This document shows positions 37,256 to 45,458 of a DNA stretch of 64,000 bases, piece by piece (the stretch's first letter is position 1; every line of letters begins with the position of its first letter). Under the pieces are notes generated by a model. That model was not told where the DNA came from. It saw only the letters and a list, made by a program, of their open reading frames with translations, and made no database searches. Made by a program: the position numbers and the translations under genes. The stretch is taken from contig RAPG01000013.1 of the NCBI GenBank assembly GCA_005239165.1, positions 1 to 64,000 of the forward strand, read 5' to 3'. The stretch is from Allopusillimonas ginsengisoli. Lineage in GTDB: Bacteria > Pseudomonadota > Gammaproteobacteria > Burkholderiales > Burkholderiaceae_B.

Positions 37256-40200
37256 ATGAAACTGTCTGAAGTCTGCATAAAGCGCCCGGTTTTCGCGACA
37301 GTACTGTCGCTGATCATTGTGCTGGTTGGCTTTATTTCGTACGAGCGGCTGACCGTTCGTGAGTACCCGGCTATTGACGAGCCTGTTGTTTCGGTACGTA
37401 CCGACTACAAAGGCGCTTCGCCCGAGGTGGTCGAGTCTCAGGTTACCAAGCCACTTGAAGACCAGTTGTCGGCCATTGAAGGCGTCGATGTAATGACGTC
37501 GCGCAGCCGCTCAGAGATCAGCTACATCAACATCAAGTTCAATCTAAGCCGCGACCCCGACGCCGCCGCCGCAGACGTGCGCGACAAGGTTTCGCGTGCG
37601 CGGCGTTATCTGCCTGATGAAGTGGATGAGCCCATTATCAGCAAGGTAGAAGCCGATACCACGCCGATTATTTATATAGGCGTCTCCACCGGCGACATGT
37701 CTGAAATCGACGCGTCTGATTATCTCAAGCGCTATGTAACAACGCGTCTTTCCGTGATCCCGGGGGCGGCTGAAGTGCGCGTATATGGTGAACGCCTGCC
37801 ATCCATGCGCGTCTATGTAGACCGTTCCAAACTCGCTGCCTATGGGCTTATCGTCCAAGATGTGGAAACCGCGCTGCGCCAGCAAAACGTGTTGATTCCA
37901 GCCGGTCGTATTGAGTCGAAAGAGCGCGAGTTTACCGTGATGTCGACGACAGACTTGCAGTCGATTGATCAGTTTCGCGACATTATTGTGTCTATGGCCA
38001 GTGGGTACCCAGTTCGCCTGGGTGATGTGGCGGATGTAAAGATTGATGCACTTTCGGATCGCATTCTGGCCCGTTATAACGGCAAGCCCAGCCTGACCAT
38101 AGGCGTTACCAAACAGTCGACAGCCAACCCGCTGGATCTTTCCAAATACGCCCGTGCCGAGATCGCTGACATTAACGAAAATTTGCCGGCTGGCATGCAT
38201 CTTGACCTGACCTATGACACCTCGGTGTTTATTCAGGAGTCCATCAATTCTGTATACCATACGGTGGGCGAAGCCATTCTGCTGGTCGTGCTGGTTATTT
38301 TCTTCTTTTTGCGCAACTTGCGCGCAAGCCTGATCCCCATCGTAACGATACCCGTATCGTTGATTGGGGCGTTTGGCATCATGTATTTTTTCGGTTTTTC
38401 CATCAATACGCTGACACTGCTGGCCATGGTGCTGGCTATTGGCCTGGTGGTCGATGACGCCATTGTCATGCTCGAGAACATCTATCGACACATCGAAGAA
38501 GGGAAGTCACGTGTCGAAGCGGCGCTTCTTGGGGCCAAAGAGATTGGCTTCGCGATTGTTGCCATGACGCTTACCCTGATCACTGTCTATGCGCCGCTGG
38601 CCTTTGCAACGGGGCGCACGGGGCGCCTGTTTATTGAGTTCGCCCTGACGCTGGCCGGTGCGGTGCTGGTGTCTGGTTTTGTTGCGCTGACTCTGACGCC
38701 AATGATGTGCTCGGTGCTGCTGCGCCACCAGACCAGTCATGGACGTGTCTATACGTTTATCGAACGGCTGCTCGAAGGGCTGACCATTCGTTATCGCAAC
38801 GGGCTGTCTCGTGCATTGCGTCACAGAACGTTGGTCATGCTGCTAGGGCTGGTGGTCGCGGCTGGTAGCGTGGTGCTGTTCAATACCGTCAAAAGCGAAC
38901 TGGCACCGCTGGAAGATCGTGGCGTTATTTACGGCATGATGAGCGGCCCTGAAGGCGCCACGATCGACTATATGCTGCATAGTCTCGAAAAAGTTGAGCA
39001 AATATACGAAAAAATTCCTGAGTCTGCGGGCTACCAGTCAATTATTGGTTTTCCGACGATTACTGATGGGATTGTCATTCTCAGGCTGAAGCCCTGGGAT
39101 CAACGCACGCGCTCGCAGCAAAGCATTGCTGAAGAACTGCGCCCGCAGCTTGGCGCGCTGTCGGGCGTACGAGGGTTCCCGGTCAACCCGCCATCGCTGG
39201 GTCAGCGCTCCACCTCCAAGCCTGTCAACTTCATGATCATGAGCCAGGCGTCTTACCCTGAAATGGATGCCATGGTAAAGCGCTTTACCGACGCTCTGCG
39301 CGATTATCCTGGCCTGCAAAACATCGATACCGACCTCAGGCTCAATACGCCTGAGCTCAAGGTAGTGGTGCATCGCGACAAGCTGGCGGATGTGGGCATC
39401 GATGTGGATGTGGTCGGACGGACGCTGGAGTCCATGCTTGGCGGACGACAAGTAACGCGATTTCGTGACAGCGGCGAGCAATACGATGTGATTGTTCAGG
39501 TCAAGAAACAGGACCGCGCCGACCCGGCAGACATCTCCGACATTTATGTGCGGGCACGAGACGGCAGCATGGTGCAGCTGTCTAACTTCGTCACCGTCCA
39601 AGAGGGCGTCTCGCCCCAGTCGCTTAACCACTTTAATCGCTTGCGTGCGGTCAAGGTCGAAGCGTCGGTGGCACCGGGCTATGCGTTGGGCGAGGTGCTC
39701 GATCACATGACCACGGTGGCACGCGATATTCTTCCTCCAACTGTACAGACTGATCTCGACGGGCAGTCACGCGAATTTCGCGACTCGGCTGGCGGTATTT
39801 ACCTGGTCTTTATGATGGCCATTGCTTTCATCTACCTCGTGCTGGCGGCCCAGTTTGAAAGCTGGCGTAATCCGCTCATTATTATGTTCTCAGTGCCCTT
39901 GTCGATGACGGGTGCACTGCTTGCCTTGTATCTGGCCGGAGGCACGCTGTCGATTTACAGCCAGATCGGCTTGATTACCCTGGTGGGCCTTATTACCAAA
40001 CACGGCATTTTGATTTGCGAGTTCTCCAACCAGCTGCGTGCCGAAGGCATGGAAATGATGGAGGCTGTCATTAAGGCGTCCGTCATGCGTTTGCGCCCCA
40101 TCTTGATGACTACTGGTGCAATGGTGGTCGGCGTGATTCCTCTTGCATTGGCAACGGGTGCAGGGGCTGAATCGCGGCAGCAAATAGGCTGGGTGCTGGT

Positions 40201-40306
40201 GGGTGGGCTGAGCCTGGGCACGGTGCTGACGCTGTTCGTGGTGCCAGTGGCCTATACGCTTATCGCCGGCAAGGCACGGCCTACGGCGAGCACCTCAGAC
40301 GTGTAA
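37256..40306 (+). CDS. RND multidrug efflux permease (HAE1 family)
   Basis: A 1016-residue proton-driven pump with the AcrB architecture: start KLSEVCIKRPVFATVLSLII, first periplasmic loop, six helices, second loop, six helices. The proton-relay aspartates are in LAIGLVVDDAIVMLENI. It forms an operon with the preceding adaptor and probably uses an outer-membrane factor such as the one at 51193-52671 or another encoded elsewhere. The drug range cannot be read from the sequence. A shorter C-terminal tail than AcrB accounts for the slightly smaller size. Confidence 0.94.
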   Translation: MKLSEVCIKRPVFATVLSLIIVLVGFISYERLTVREYPAIDEPVVSVRTDYKGASPEVVESQVTKPLEDQLSAIEGVDVMTSRSRSEISYINIKFNLSRDPDAAAADVRDKVSRARRYLPDEVDEPIISKVEADTTPIIYIGVSTGDMSEIDASDYLKRYVTTRLSVIPGAAEVRVYGERLPSMRVYVDRSKLAAYGLIVQDVETALRQQNVLIPAGRIESKEREFTVMSTTDLQSIDQFRDIIVSMASGYPVRLGDVADVKIDALSDRILARYNGKPSLTIGVTKQSTANPLDLSKYARAEIADINENLPAGMHLDLTYDTSVFIQESINSVYHTVGEAILLVVLVIFFFLRNLRASLIPIVTIPVSLIGAFGIMYFFGFSINTLTLLAMVLAIGLVVDDAIVMLENIYRHIEEGKSRVEAALLGAKEIGFAIVAMTLTLITVYAPLAFATGRTGRLFIEFALTLAGAVLVSGFVALTLTPMMCSVLLRHQTSHGRVYTFIERLLEGLTIRYRNGLSRALRHRTLVMLLGLVVAAGSVVLFNTVKSELAPLEDRGVIYGMMSGPEGATIDYMLHSLEKVEQIYEKIPESAGYQSIIGFPTITDGIVILRLKPWDQRTRSQQSIAEELRPQLGALSGVRGFPVNPPSLGQRSTSKPVNFMIMSQASYPEMDAMVKRFTDALRDYPGLQNIDTDLRLNTPELKVVVHRDKLADVGIDVDVVGRTLESMLGGRQVTRFRDSGEQYDVIVQVKKQDRADPADISDIYVRARDGSMVQLSNFVTVQEGVSPQSLNHFNRLRAVKVEASVAPGYALGEVLDHMTTVARDILPPTVQTDLDGQSREFRDSAGGIYLVFMMAIAFIYLVLAAQFESWRNPLIIMFSVPLSMTGALLALYLAGGTLSIYSQIGLITLVGLITKHGILICEFSNQLRAEGMEMMEAVIKASVMRLRPILMTTGAMVVGVIPLALATGAGAESRQQIGWVLVGGLSLGTVLTLFVVPVAYTLIAGKARPTASTSDV

Positions 40307-40417
40307 GGTTGGCCTGAAAAGGCATGCGGTAACATAGCTTCTTCATCTCTTTTTGCTTTTGATTGCTGACATCCCAATGCGGGTATAGCGGTCGTTTCTT
40401 TTTTGTGATTTACAGAT

Positions 40418-41170
40418 ATGCGTCAGATAGTGCTAGATACCGAAACCACCGGCCTCGATCCGGCGCAAGGCCACCGTATTGTCGAACTGGCCTGCGTAGA
40501 ACTTGAAAATCGGGCACTTACGGGCCGGCACCTGCATCTGTATTTCAACCCGGATCGTGACAGCGACCCCGAGGCGCTGGCCGTACACGGCCTGACCACT
40601 GACTTTCTGTCGGGGCATCCGCGTTTTGAAGAAACCGCGCAGCAGTTGGTTGACTACGTTAAAGGCGCCGAAGTTATCATTCATAACGCGGCGTTTGACT
40701 GCAAATTTTTGAATGCAGAGCTGACGCGCATCGGCCTGCCCCGTTTCGACGCGCTGTGCGGAAAGATTACTGATTCGCTGCTGCATGCGCGCGAGATACA
40801 TCCTGGCAAGCGCAATAATCTTGACGCATTGTGCGAGCGCTATGGCATTTCTAATGCCCATCGTACGCTGCACGGGGCGCTGCTTGACTCTGAGCTATTG
40901 GCTGATGTCTGGCTGGCCATGACGCGTGGTCAAGACGCTCTCATCATGGACTTTAACGAAGAAGAGGGTGGCCGTGCCGGTGGCGAGCATGTCCAGGCCG
41001 TTGATGTCTCTGTACTTAAGGTGATTACAGCCAGTGATGTTGAGTTGCAGGCGCATGCGGCTTACCTGGAAGCATTGGATAAAACCTCCGGTAAACCATG
41101 TGTATGGCGGGTAGTTGATGCTCAGGCGCAGGTGGCTGCAGCCACCTCCACTGAGATAGCAGCAGACTGA
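40418..41170 (+). CDS. dnaQ: DNA polymerase III epsilon subunit, 3'-5' proofreading exonuclease
   Basis: DnaQ proofreads for the replicative polymerase. The 250-residue protein has Exo I (IVLDTETTGLD), Exo II (IIHNAAFDCKFLNAEL) and Exo III-epsilon (HGALLDSELLADV, with the catalytic His and Asp). A C-terminal tail of about 60 residues would bind the alpha subunit. It sits between the efflux pair and a tRNA-Val gene. Confidence 0.95.
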   Translation: MRQIVLDTETTGLDPAQGHRIVELACVELENRALTGRHLHLYFNPDRDSDPEALAVHGLTTDFLSGHPRFEETAQQLVDYVKGAEVIIHNAAFDCKFLNAELTRIGLPRFDALCGKITDSLLHAREIHPGKRNNLDALCERYGISNAHRTLHGALLDSELLADVWLAMTRGQDALIMDFNEEEGGRAGGEHVQAVDVSVLKVITASDVELQAHAAYLEALDKTSGKPCVWRVVDAQAQVAAATSTEIAAD

Positions 41171-41256
41171 AACAGAGTAGCGATACTACACCGGCATGCT
41201 GCTGACCGTTGGTTTTGCACCGCCCATGTTCACTCAGATATCGTCTAAAACTGGTG

Positions 41257-41262
41257 TACAAT
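41257..41262 (+). promoter_or_regulatory. Possible -10 box (TACAAT) for the tRNA-Val gene
   Basis: TACAAT lies 57 bases before the tRNA start, in the gap after dnaQ. The matching -35 is weak, so this is a candidate only. Confidence 0.35.
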
Positions 41263-41319
41263 TCGGGTCTTCCCAAAGCTCGTGTCTGCAGCGCAATGCT
41301 GTCAGTTCGACGTCTTATG

Positions 41320-41394
41320 GGGCGGTTAGCTCAGTGGTAGAGCACTGCCTTCACACGGCAGGGGTCACAAGTTCGAACCTTGTACCGCCCACCA
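41320..41394 (+). tRNA. tRNA-Val (anticodon CAC)
   Basis: A complete cloverleaf can be drawn: acceptor stem GGGCGGT / ACCGCCC, D arm GCTC-AGTGGTA-GAGC, anticodon stem CTGCC / GGCAG with loop TTCACAC, and T arm with GTTCGAA. The anticodon CAC at 41352-41354 reads GUG valine codons. The 3' CCA is encoded. The gene lies between dnaQ and the Rpn nuclease locus; tRNA 3' ends are frequent integration points, which fits the mobile-type neighbour. Confidence 0.97.
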
Positions 41395-41511
41395 GTTCGA
41401 ATTTTTAAACGCGGTTGACCATTCTGTCCGTATGGATCAGTTTGCCTAATTTTTATTCCTTTTAGTTTGCTTTAGATTGGCGGCTTGCAAACTGTTTAAG
41501 GGTGAACAGGC

Positions 41512-42567
41512 ATGTCATCTGCCAACCCGTCGTCATCGTCAGAGCCATCCGATGACGCAGCGCACTTTAGCGCTGTGCCATCTGAAGTGCCTGGCGCTGA
41601 GCTGCCGCGTAGCGGCAGGCAAGCGTCTCGCTTCGATGCGTTAAGGCGAGCGCGACAAACTCACGCACAACGCCTCTCACTGTGCAACGATGTAGTCTTC
41701 AAAGCCTTGTTCAGCCGCCATCCGCATCTGCTGTCTGATCTGATCAATGCCGTACGCTACCCTGCCGCAGCCATAACGGTACGGCACATTCTGAACCCGC
41801 ATATTTTGCCGACAGACCTGGAAGGCAAGCACATCGTGCTGGACATTCTCGCCGAGGATGCCCATGGCCAGCGCCTGGGCATAGAAATGCAATTGCAACC
41901 CTTTCGGCACTGGCCCCAGCGTAACGTGTATGGCGTGGCGCGCAGCCTGGCCGGGCAATTGAAGGCCGGGCAAAATTACCGTGATCTTAAACCGGCAATT
42001 GGAATCAGCTTGCTGGCGCATGACCTGTTTACCGAGCATCCTGACAAGGCTAGCTGGAACTTCACGTTACGCGACAGTCAGTATCCACAAATACAGTTGG
42101 GACAAATGCTGCAAGTGCATATAATTGAACTTCGTAAAGCTGAAGGGCTGCGTGAACTGCCTGCGCCGTTGCTGGCCTGGATCGCATGCCTGTTGCACAA
42201 CCTGGATGAGGCTGCCATGACTGCAATTACCCACCAACCTGTACAAGAAGCCCTGAGCCATCTGCAAACGCTGTATTCAGATGAAGAACTGCGTCTGGCG
42301 GCAGAGCGCCGAGAACAGGCGCTGGTTGATGCCGAAGATATGCTGGATCAGGCGCGATACGAGGGTGAGCAGAAGGGCCTACAGAAAGGACAGCAACAAG
42401 GAATTCTGCAAGGTCAGGCACAGCTGCTGGCGCGTTTACTCGAGTGCAAGTTCGGCCCCTTGCCGCCGCATTGCCAAACACTGCTCTCACAAGCCAGCGC
42501 CGATCAATTGCAAAACTGGTCATTGAGTCTGCTAGATGCCCAGAGTATTGAAAGCGTATTTGTCTGA
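41512..42567 (+). CDS. Rpn-family recombination-promoting nuclease (PD-(D/E)XK transposase-like)
   Basis: A 351-residue member of the Rpn/YhgA family, DNA endonucleases linked to recombination and, in E. coli, to phage defence. The N-terminal family region is LCNDVVFKALFSRHPHLLSDL; the PD-(D/E)XK centre is Asp111 and Glu125-x-Gln127 in VLDILAEDAHGQRLGIEMQL. The C-terminal third has Gln/Lys/Gly repeats (GEQKGLQKGQQQG). An internal ATG at 42217 (Met236) with GGATGAGG upstream could produce the C-terminal part alone, as known for the intragenic antitoxins of E. coli Rpn genes. The C-terminal module is copied directly downstream. Confidence 0.9.
   Translation: MSSANPSSSSEPSDDAAHFSAVPSEVPGAELPRSGRQASRFDALRRARQTHAQRLSLCNDVVFKALFSRHPHLLSDLINAVRYPAAAITVRHILNPHILPTDLEGKHIVLDILAEDAHGQRLGIEMQLQPFRHWPQRNVYGVARSLAGQLKAGQNYRDLKPAIGISLLAHDLFTEHPDKASWNFTLRDSQYPQIQLGQMLQVHIIELRKAEGLRELPAPLLAWIACLLHNLDEAAMTAITHQPVQEALSHLQTLYSDEELRLAAERREQALVDAEDMLDQARYEGEQKGLQKGQQQGILQGQAQLLARLLECKFGPLPPHCQTLLSQASADQLQNWSLSLLDAQSIESVFV
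42217..42567 (+). CDS. Possible internal product of the Rpn gene (C-terminal, Rpn-S-like)
   Basis: In-frame ATG at codon 236 of the Rpn gene, six bases after GAGG. It would give 116 residues beginning MTAITHQPVQEAL. In E. coli Rpn genes a C-terminal protein made from an internal start blocks the nuclease. The site and context here match that design; translation from this codon is inferred, not shown. Confidence 0.45.
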   Translation: MTAITHQPVQEALSHLQTLYSDEELRLAAERREQALVDAEDMLDQARYEGEQKGLQKGQQQGILQGQAQLLARLLECKFGPLPPHCQTLLSQASADQLQNWSLSLLDAQSIESVFV

Positions 42568-42583
42568 TCTGGATGAGGCTGCC

Positions 42584-42946
42584 ATGACTGCAATTACCCA
42601 CCAACCTGTACAAGAAGCCCTGAGCCATCTGCAAACGCTGTATTCAGATGAAGAACTGCGTCTGGCGGCAGAGCGCCGAGAACAGGCGCTGGTTGATGCC
42701 GAAGATATGCTGGATCAGGCGCGATACGAGGGTGAGCAGAAGGGGCTACAGAAGGGCCTACAGAAAGGACAGCAACAAGGAATCCTGCAAGGCCAGGCAC
42801 AGCTGCTGGCGCGTCAGCTTGAACGCAGGTTCGGCACCTTGACGCCGCATTACCAAACGCTTCTCTCACAAGCTAGCGCCGATCAATTGCAAAACTGGTC
42901 ATTGAGTCTGCTAGATGCCCAGAGTATTGAAAGCGTATTTGTTTGA
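42584..42946 (+). CDS. Free-standing copy of the Rpn C-terminal module
   Basis: A 120-residue ORF duplicated from the end of the Rpn gene, preceded by the same GGATGAGG-CTGCC-ATG initiation site. It contains no nuclease residues. It includes the helical/charged section (LAAERREQALVDAEDML) and the GEQKGLQKGLQKGQQQG repeat. The frame is open further up to an ATG at 42536 that overlaps the end of the first gene. It could serve as an extra antitoxin-like inhibitor of Rpn or be a silent recombination remnant. Confidence 0.6.
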   Translation: MTAITHQPVQEALSHLQTLYSDEELRLAAERREQALVDAEDMLDQARYEGEQKGLQKGLQKGQQQGILQGQAQLLARQLERRFGTLTPHYQTLLSQASADQLQNWSLSLLDAQSIESVFV

Positions 42947-43191
42947 CGTGATTTGGCTCTCTTTGTACAGAGGTTGACCGACAAAATAGATGTAACGGCA
43001 TTCGCCGACGGCATCAAAGAGAAGTAGCTCATACCTTACCAATAAAGCCGCAGCTGTCGAAAGACGAACAAGCAAGGGAAGGCTGAGGCATCCAAGCAGA
43101 TTTTCGTGTGGGCACAGAATCAGAGGAGAGGGGGACGGAGCGCTGACGTATCTAAACTGCTGGAACGCAGGGGGGATACTCTTCCGTCCGA

Positions 43192-45192
43192 CTAATTTTC
43201 TTTTTCCTGTGTCCCGTTATCTGTCACGACAGCTAACGGCGACCCACTTACCCCCACAGAAAATGCACTCCCGCCTCCTGCAGGCGGAACGGCGATGGTT
43301 AACGCAGTACCCCAGGCACCCTGGCGATATTCCTGGATCTGATATGTCTGTAGTTGGCCTGCGTTGCGGGCCACGATATACAAAACGCCATTTATCACGC
43401 GCAAGGCGGGCGAAGAAGCCACATTGACTGACAGTTTTTTGGCCTGAGCATTTTCGTAAAGCCAGAGAGCACCGTCTGGGTGATCGACCACGGCGACGAT
43501 GACCTTGTCGTGCTCGTTCAGGCCGACGGCGGGCTTGCCGACGAAACTTACGCCCAGGTCGGTGGCCGTATTCCAAATGGCTGGGGAAGGCGTGTTTGCA
43601 GCGCTGTCTGCTTGGGCCGCCTGCACGATCCGCAGCAAATGATTGTTTGCCCGGTCGCGCAGGTAGAGTTCGATCAGGCCGTGTGCATTACGTAGCGCCG
43701 CCAGCCCACCGAGCGCGACCGGCGCGGCGATCTTGTTCCACGATGACCATTGGTCTGGATTGTCGGCAGCAATCTGCTGCACGGTAAAAAGCCTGCCCTC
43801 GACATCGGTCGCAAAGATGACCAGTCGACCGGCCGCGTCGGTTGTTATGGCAAGCTCGCTGGTGGCTTGCTGCAGCACCGGCAATGGCTGCCAGACTGCC
43901 CAGCGGTTTTCTGTGCTGGAAGCGGTCGCCCAATAGAGCAGCCCGTCGTTGGCAAGCGCAACTGCTGCCGTTTTCACCTCTGACGTTACAGTGGGAAGGC
44001 GAGGAAATCGTGCCCCCGCAATGCCTTGCCATCCTTGCCAGCTCTCATCAGAGTTCTGCTTGTTGGTCCAGATGATGCCCAGCGCGTCACGTGCCAGAAA
44101 CCCGTTTGCTGCATCCGGGTAAGCAAATGAAGCGAGTGAATCGGGGGTGCGACCGCCTAGTGCGCTCCAGCTTTGCTTACGGCTGTTCCAGATATTGGCG
44201 GCGTTGTTAACTTCGCCTTTGGCCAGTATCAGTATGCCGCCTTCTGGGTCTGTAAAGAGTGCGGGTGTAATGTTGTGCCGCGATACATAGTAAGAGCGGC
44301 CGACCCACGATGCCTCGGGGCCAGCGGGCGCAATGCAATTCTGTGGATCTGGGCAGGCGTGGTAGTCTTTCCAGGCATAGCGGCGAAACGCTTCGGTCTT
44401 CTTGTTGATTTCCTTTTCATCCAGGTTGATTTGGCGTTCTTGCGTGGGGTAGTCGACATAGGCGACTTCTGCGTAGTTGCCAGGGGCGAGCTTAATGGCG
44501 TCGCGAACCAGTCTGGCGCTGGCAATGTGATCGGGGTGGCCATGCCCAATACAGCGCCAGCACAGCTCGGTATAAGGGATGCTAATCGTGTCGTCCAGGT
44601 GGCGTACCGTGGTGGGGCCGTAGCCCTGGATGATGCTGGCGATGGTGGCCACAAGGTCTGCCCGACTATACGTTTCATGGTAAGCGCCCAGCGTGTCGAC
44701 CGTATTGCCTGCAATGGATTCGGTCTGGCTCAATGGGGTCAGGCTGCCCCATCCCTTACCCAGCCAGGGGTCTTTCAGACGCATATGTATAAGCTGCAAC
44801 TTTGGATCACCGGCCAGCGTGAAGCGCGTAAGGTGGTAAGCGCCCACAGCAACCGTATCCTGCGTCCATACGTCAGGCTTGTTTGCCAGGTAGGCATAGG
44901 CTGCACGTACGCCGCGCTCTCGTGCCTGCATGTAGTCTTCGCCTGCGCGACGTTCACTGGCTGTCAGGTAGACGGTCAGCATGCATCCGCCCTCATCAAT
45001 GTTGGCGGAAACATCGGGGTTCATGAACAGCAGGTCGTCGTCCAGATGCGCGGCGAAGATCAGGTCTTTGCTGCCACTGCAATCGTGGATGGAGATGGGT
45101 AGCGCGACTGCCGCATTAGCAAATAAAAACCCCATACAGAAAAGTAATGCCAAGCGTATGGCAGTGGCAATGCGGACTGAAATCGGGGTCAT
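43192..45192 (-). CDS. Secreted PIG-L family deacetylase with C-terminal beta-propeller
   Basis: A 666-residue exported protein. After a signal peptide (LALLFCMGFLFANAAVA) comes a PIG-L/LmbE zinc deacetylase domain: DLIFAAHLDDDLLFMNPD carries the AHxDDD motif, and HGHPDHIASARLVRDA the second metal site. From about residue 300 the protein contains repeated segments of the PLL/tectonin propeller type (WNSRKQSWSALGGRTPDS, RWAVWQPLPVL, DQWSSWNKIAAPVALGG), which bind sugars in lectins. It probably deacetylates an N-acetyl sugar on a polysaccharide. It is monocistronic, with 266 bases of empty sequence before the next gene. Confidence 0.85.
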   Translation of the reverse strand: MTPISVRIATAIRLALLFCMGFLFANAAVALPISIHDCSGSKDLIFAAHLDDDLLFMNPDVSANIDEGGCMLTVYLTASERRAGEDYMQARERGVRAAYAYLANKPDVWTQDTVAVGAYHLTRFTLAGDPKLQLIHMRLKDPWLGKGWGSLTPLSQTESIAGNTVDTLGAYHETYSRADLVATIASIIQGYGPTTVRHLDDTISIPYTELCWRCIGHGHPDHIASARLVRDAIKLAPGNYAEVAYVDYPTQERQINLDEKEINKKTEAFRRYAWKDYHACPDPQNCIAPAGPEASWVGRSYYVSRHNITPALFTDPEGGILILAKGEVNNAANIWNSRKQSWSALGGRTPDSLASFAYPDAANGFLARDALGIIWTNKQNSDESWQGWQGIAGARFPRLPTVTSEVKTAAVALANDGLLYWATASSTENRWAVWQPLPVLQQATSELAITTDAAGRLVIFATDVEGRLFTVQQIAADNPDQWSSWNKIAAPVALGGLAALRNAHGLIELYLRDRANNHLLRIVQAAQADSAANTPSPAIWNTATDLGVSFVGKPAVGLNEHDKVIVAVVDHPDGALWLYENAQAKKLSVNVASSPALRVINGVLYIVARNAGQLQTYQIQEYRQGAWGTALTIAVPPAGGGSAFSVGVSGSPLAVVTDNGTQEKEN

Positions 45193-45458
45193 TCGTGTTG
45201 GCTTCGTTGTGTTGTTTTTGTTTTTGTATCCCTAACATAACAAGTATAACTAGGTGTTGACCGGGTAATGCCTAGGTGTTTGTACGATGGGATACACACT
45301 CAGAAACGTAACATCAACACGTCCGGCGTAACGTGCCTGAAAGAACTGCTTAGCCGTGCTGCGTCACGCCGTAGTTTCATAGCCTATGAGAAAACTGGTG
45401 GTGATCAGCGGCCTTGAATATTACCGTTGATAATCAAAACCGCGGTCAACCACCCAAA

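Larger units (their letters stand above)
42202..42947 (+). repeat. Tandem duplication of the Rpn C-terminal module
   Basis: Unit 1 spans 42202-42568 and unit 2 42569-42947. The units are nearly identical at both ends, but unit 2 has 12 extra bases (one more KGLQ) and clear divergence in the middle (LERRFGTLTPHY against LECKFGPLPPHC). The offset of 367 bases is not a multiple of three, so unit 2 is not a read-through extension of the first gene. Confidence 0.93.

Noticed and set aside
37544..38491. 315-residue antisense ORF within the RND permease
   Set aside because: It is a shadow of a well-supported gene; it is rich in His/Gln from opposite-strand codons and has no domain pattern.
39038..39706. 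222-residue minus-strand ORF inside the first RND permease
   Set aside because: Shadow frame of the permease; no supporting features.
42948..43191. Possible small gene or RNA after the Rpn duplication
   Set aside because: No start with ribosome site, no hairpin and no cloverleaf was found.
44173..45102. 309-residue plus-strand ORF opposite the PIG-L gene
   Set aside because: The minus-strand product has clear deacetylase motifs and a signal peptide, while this one has none.
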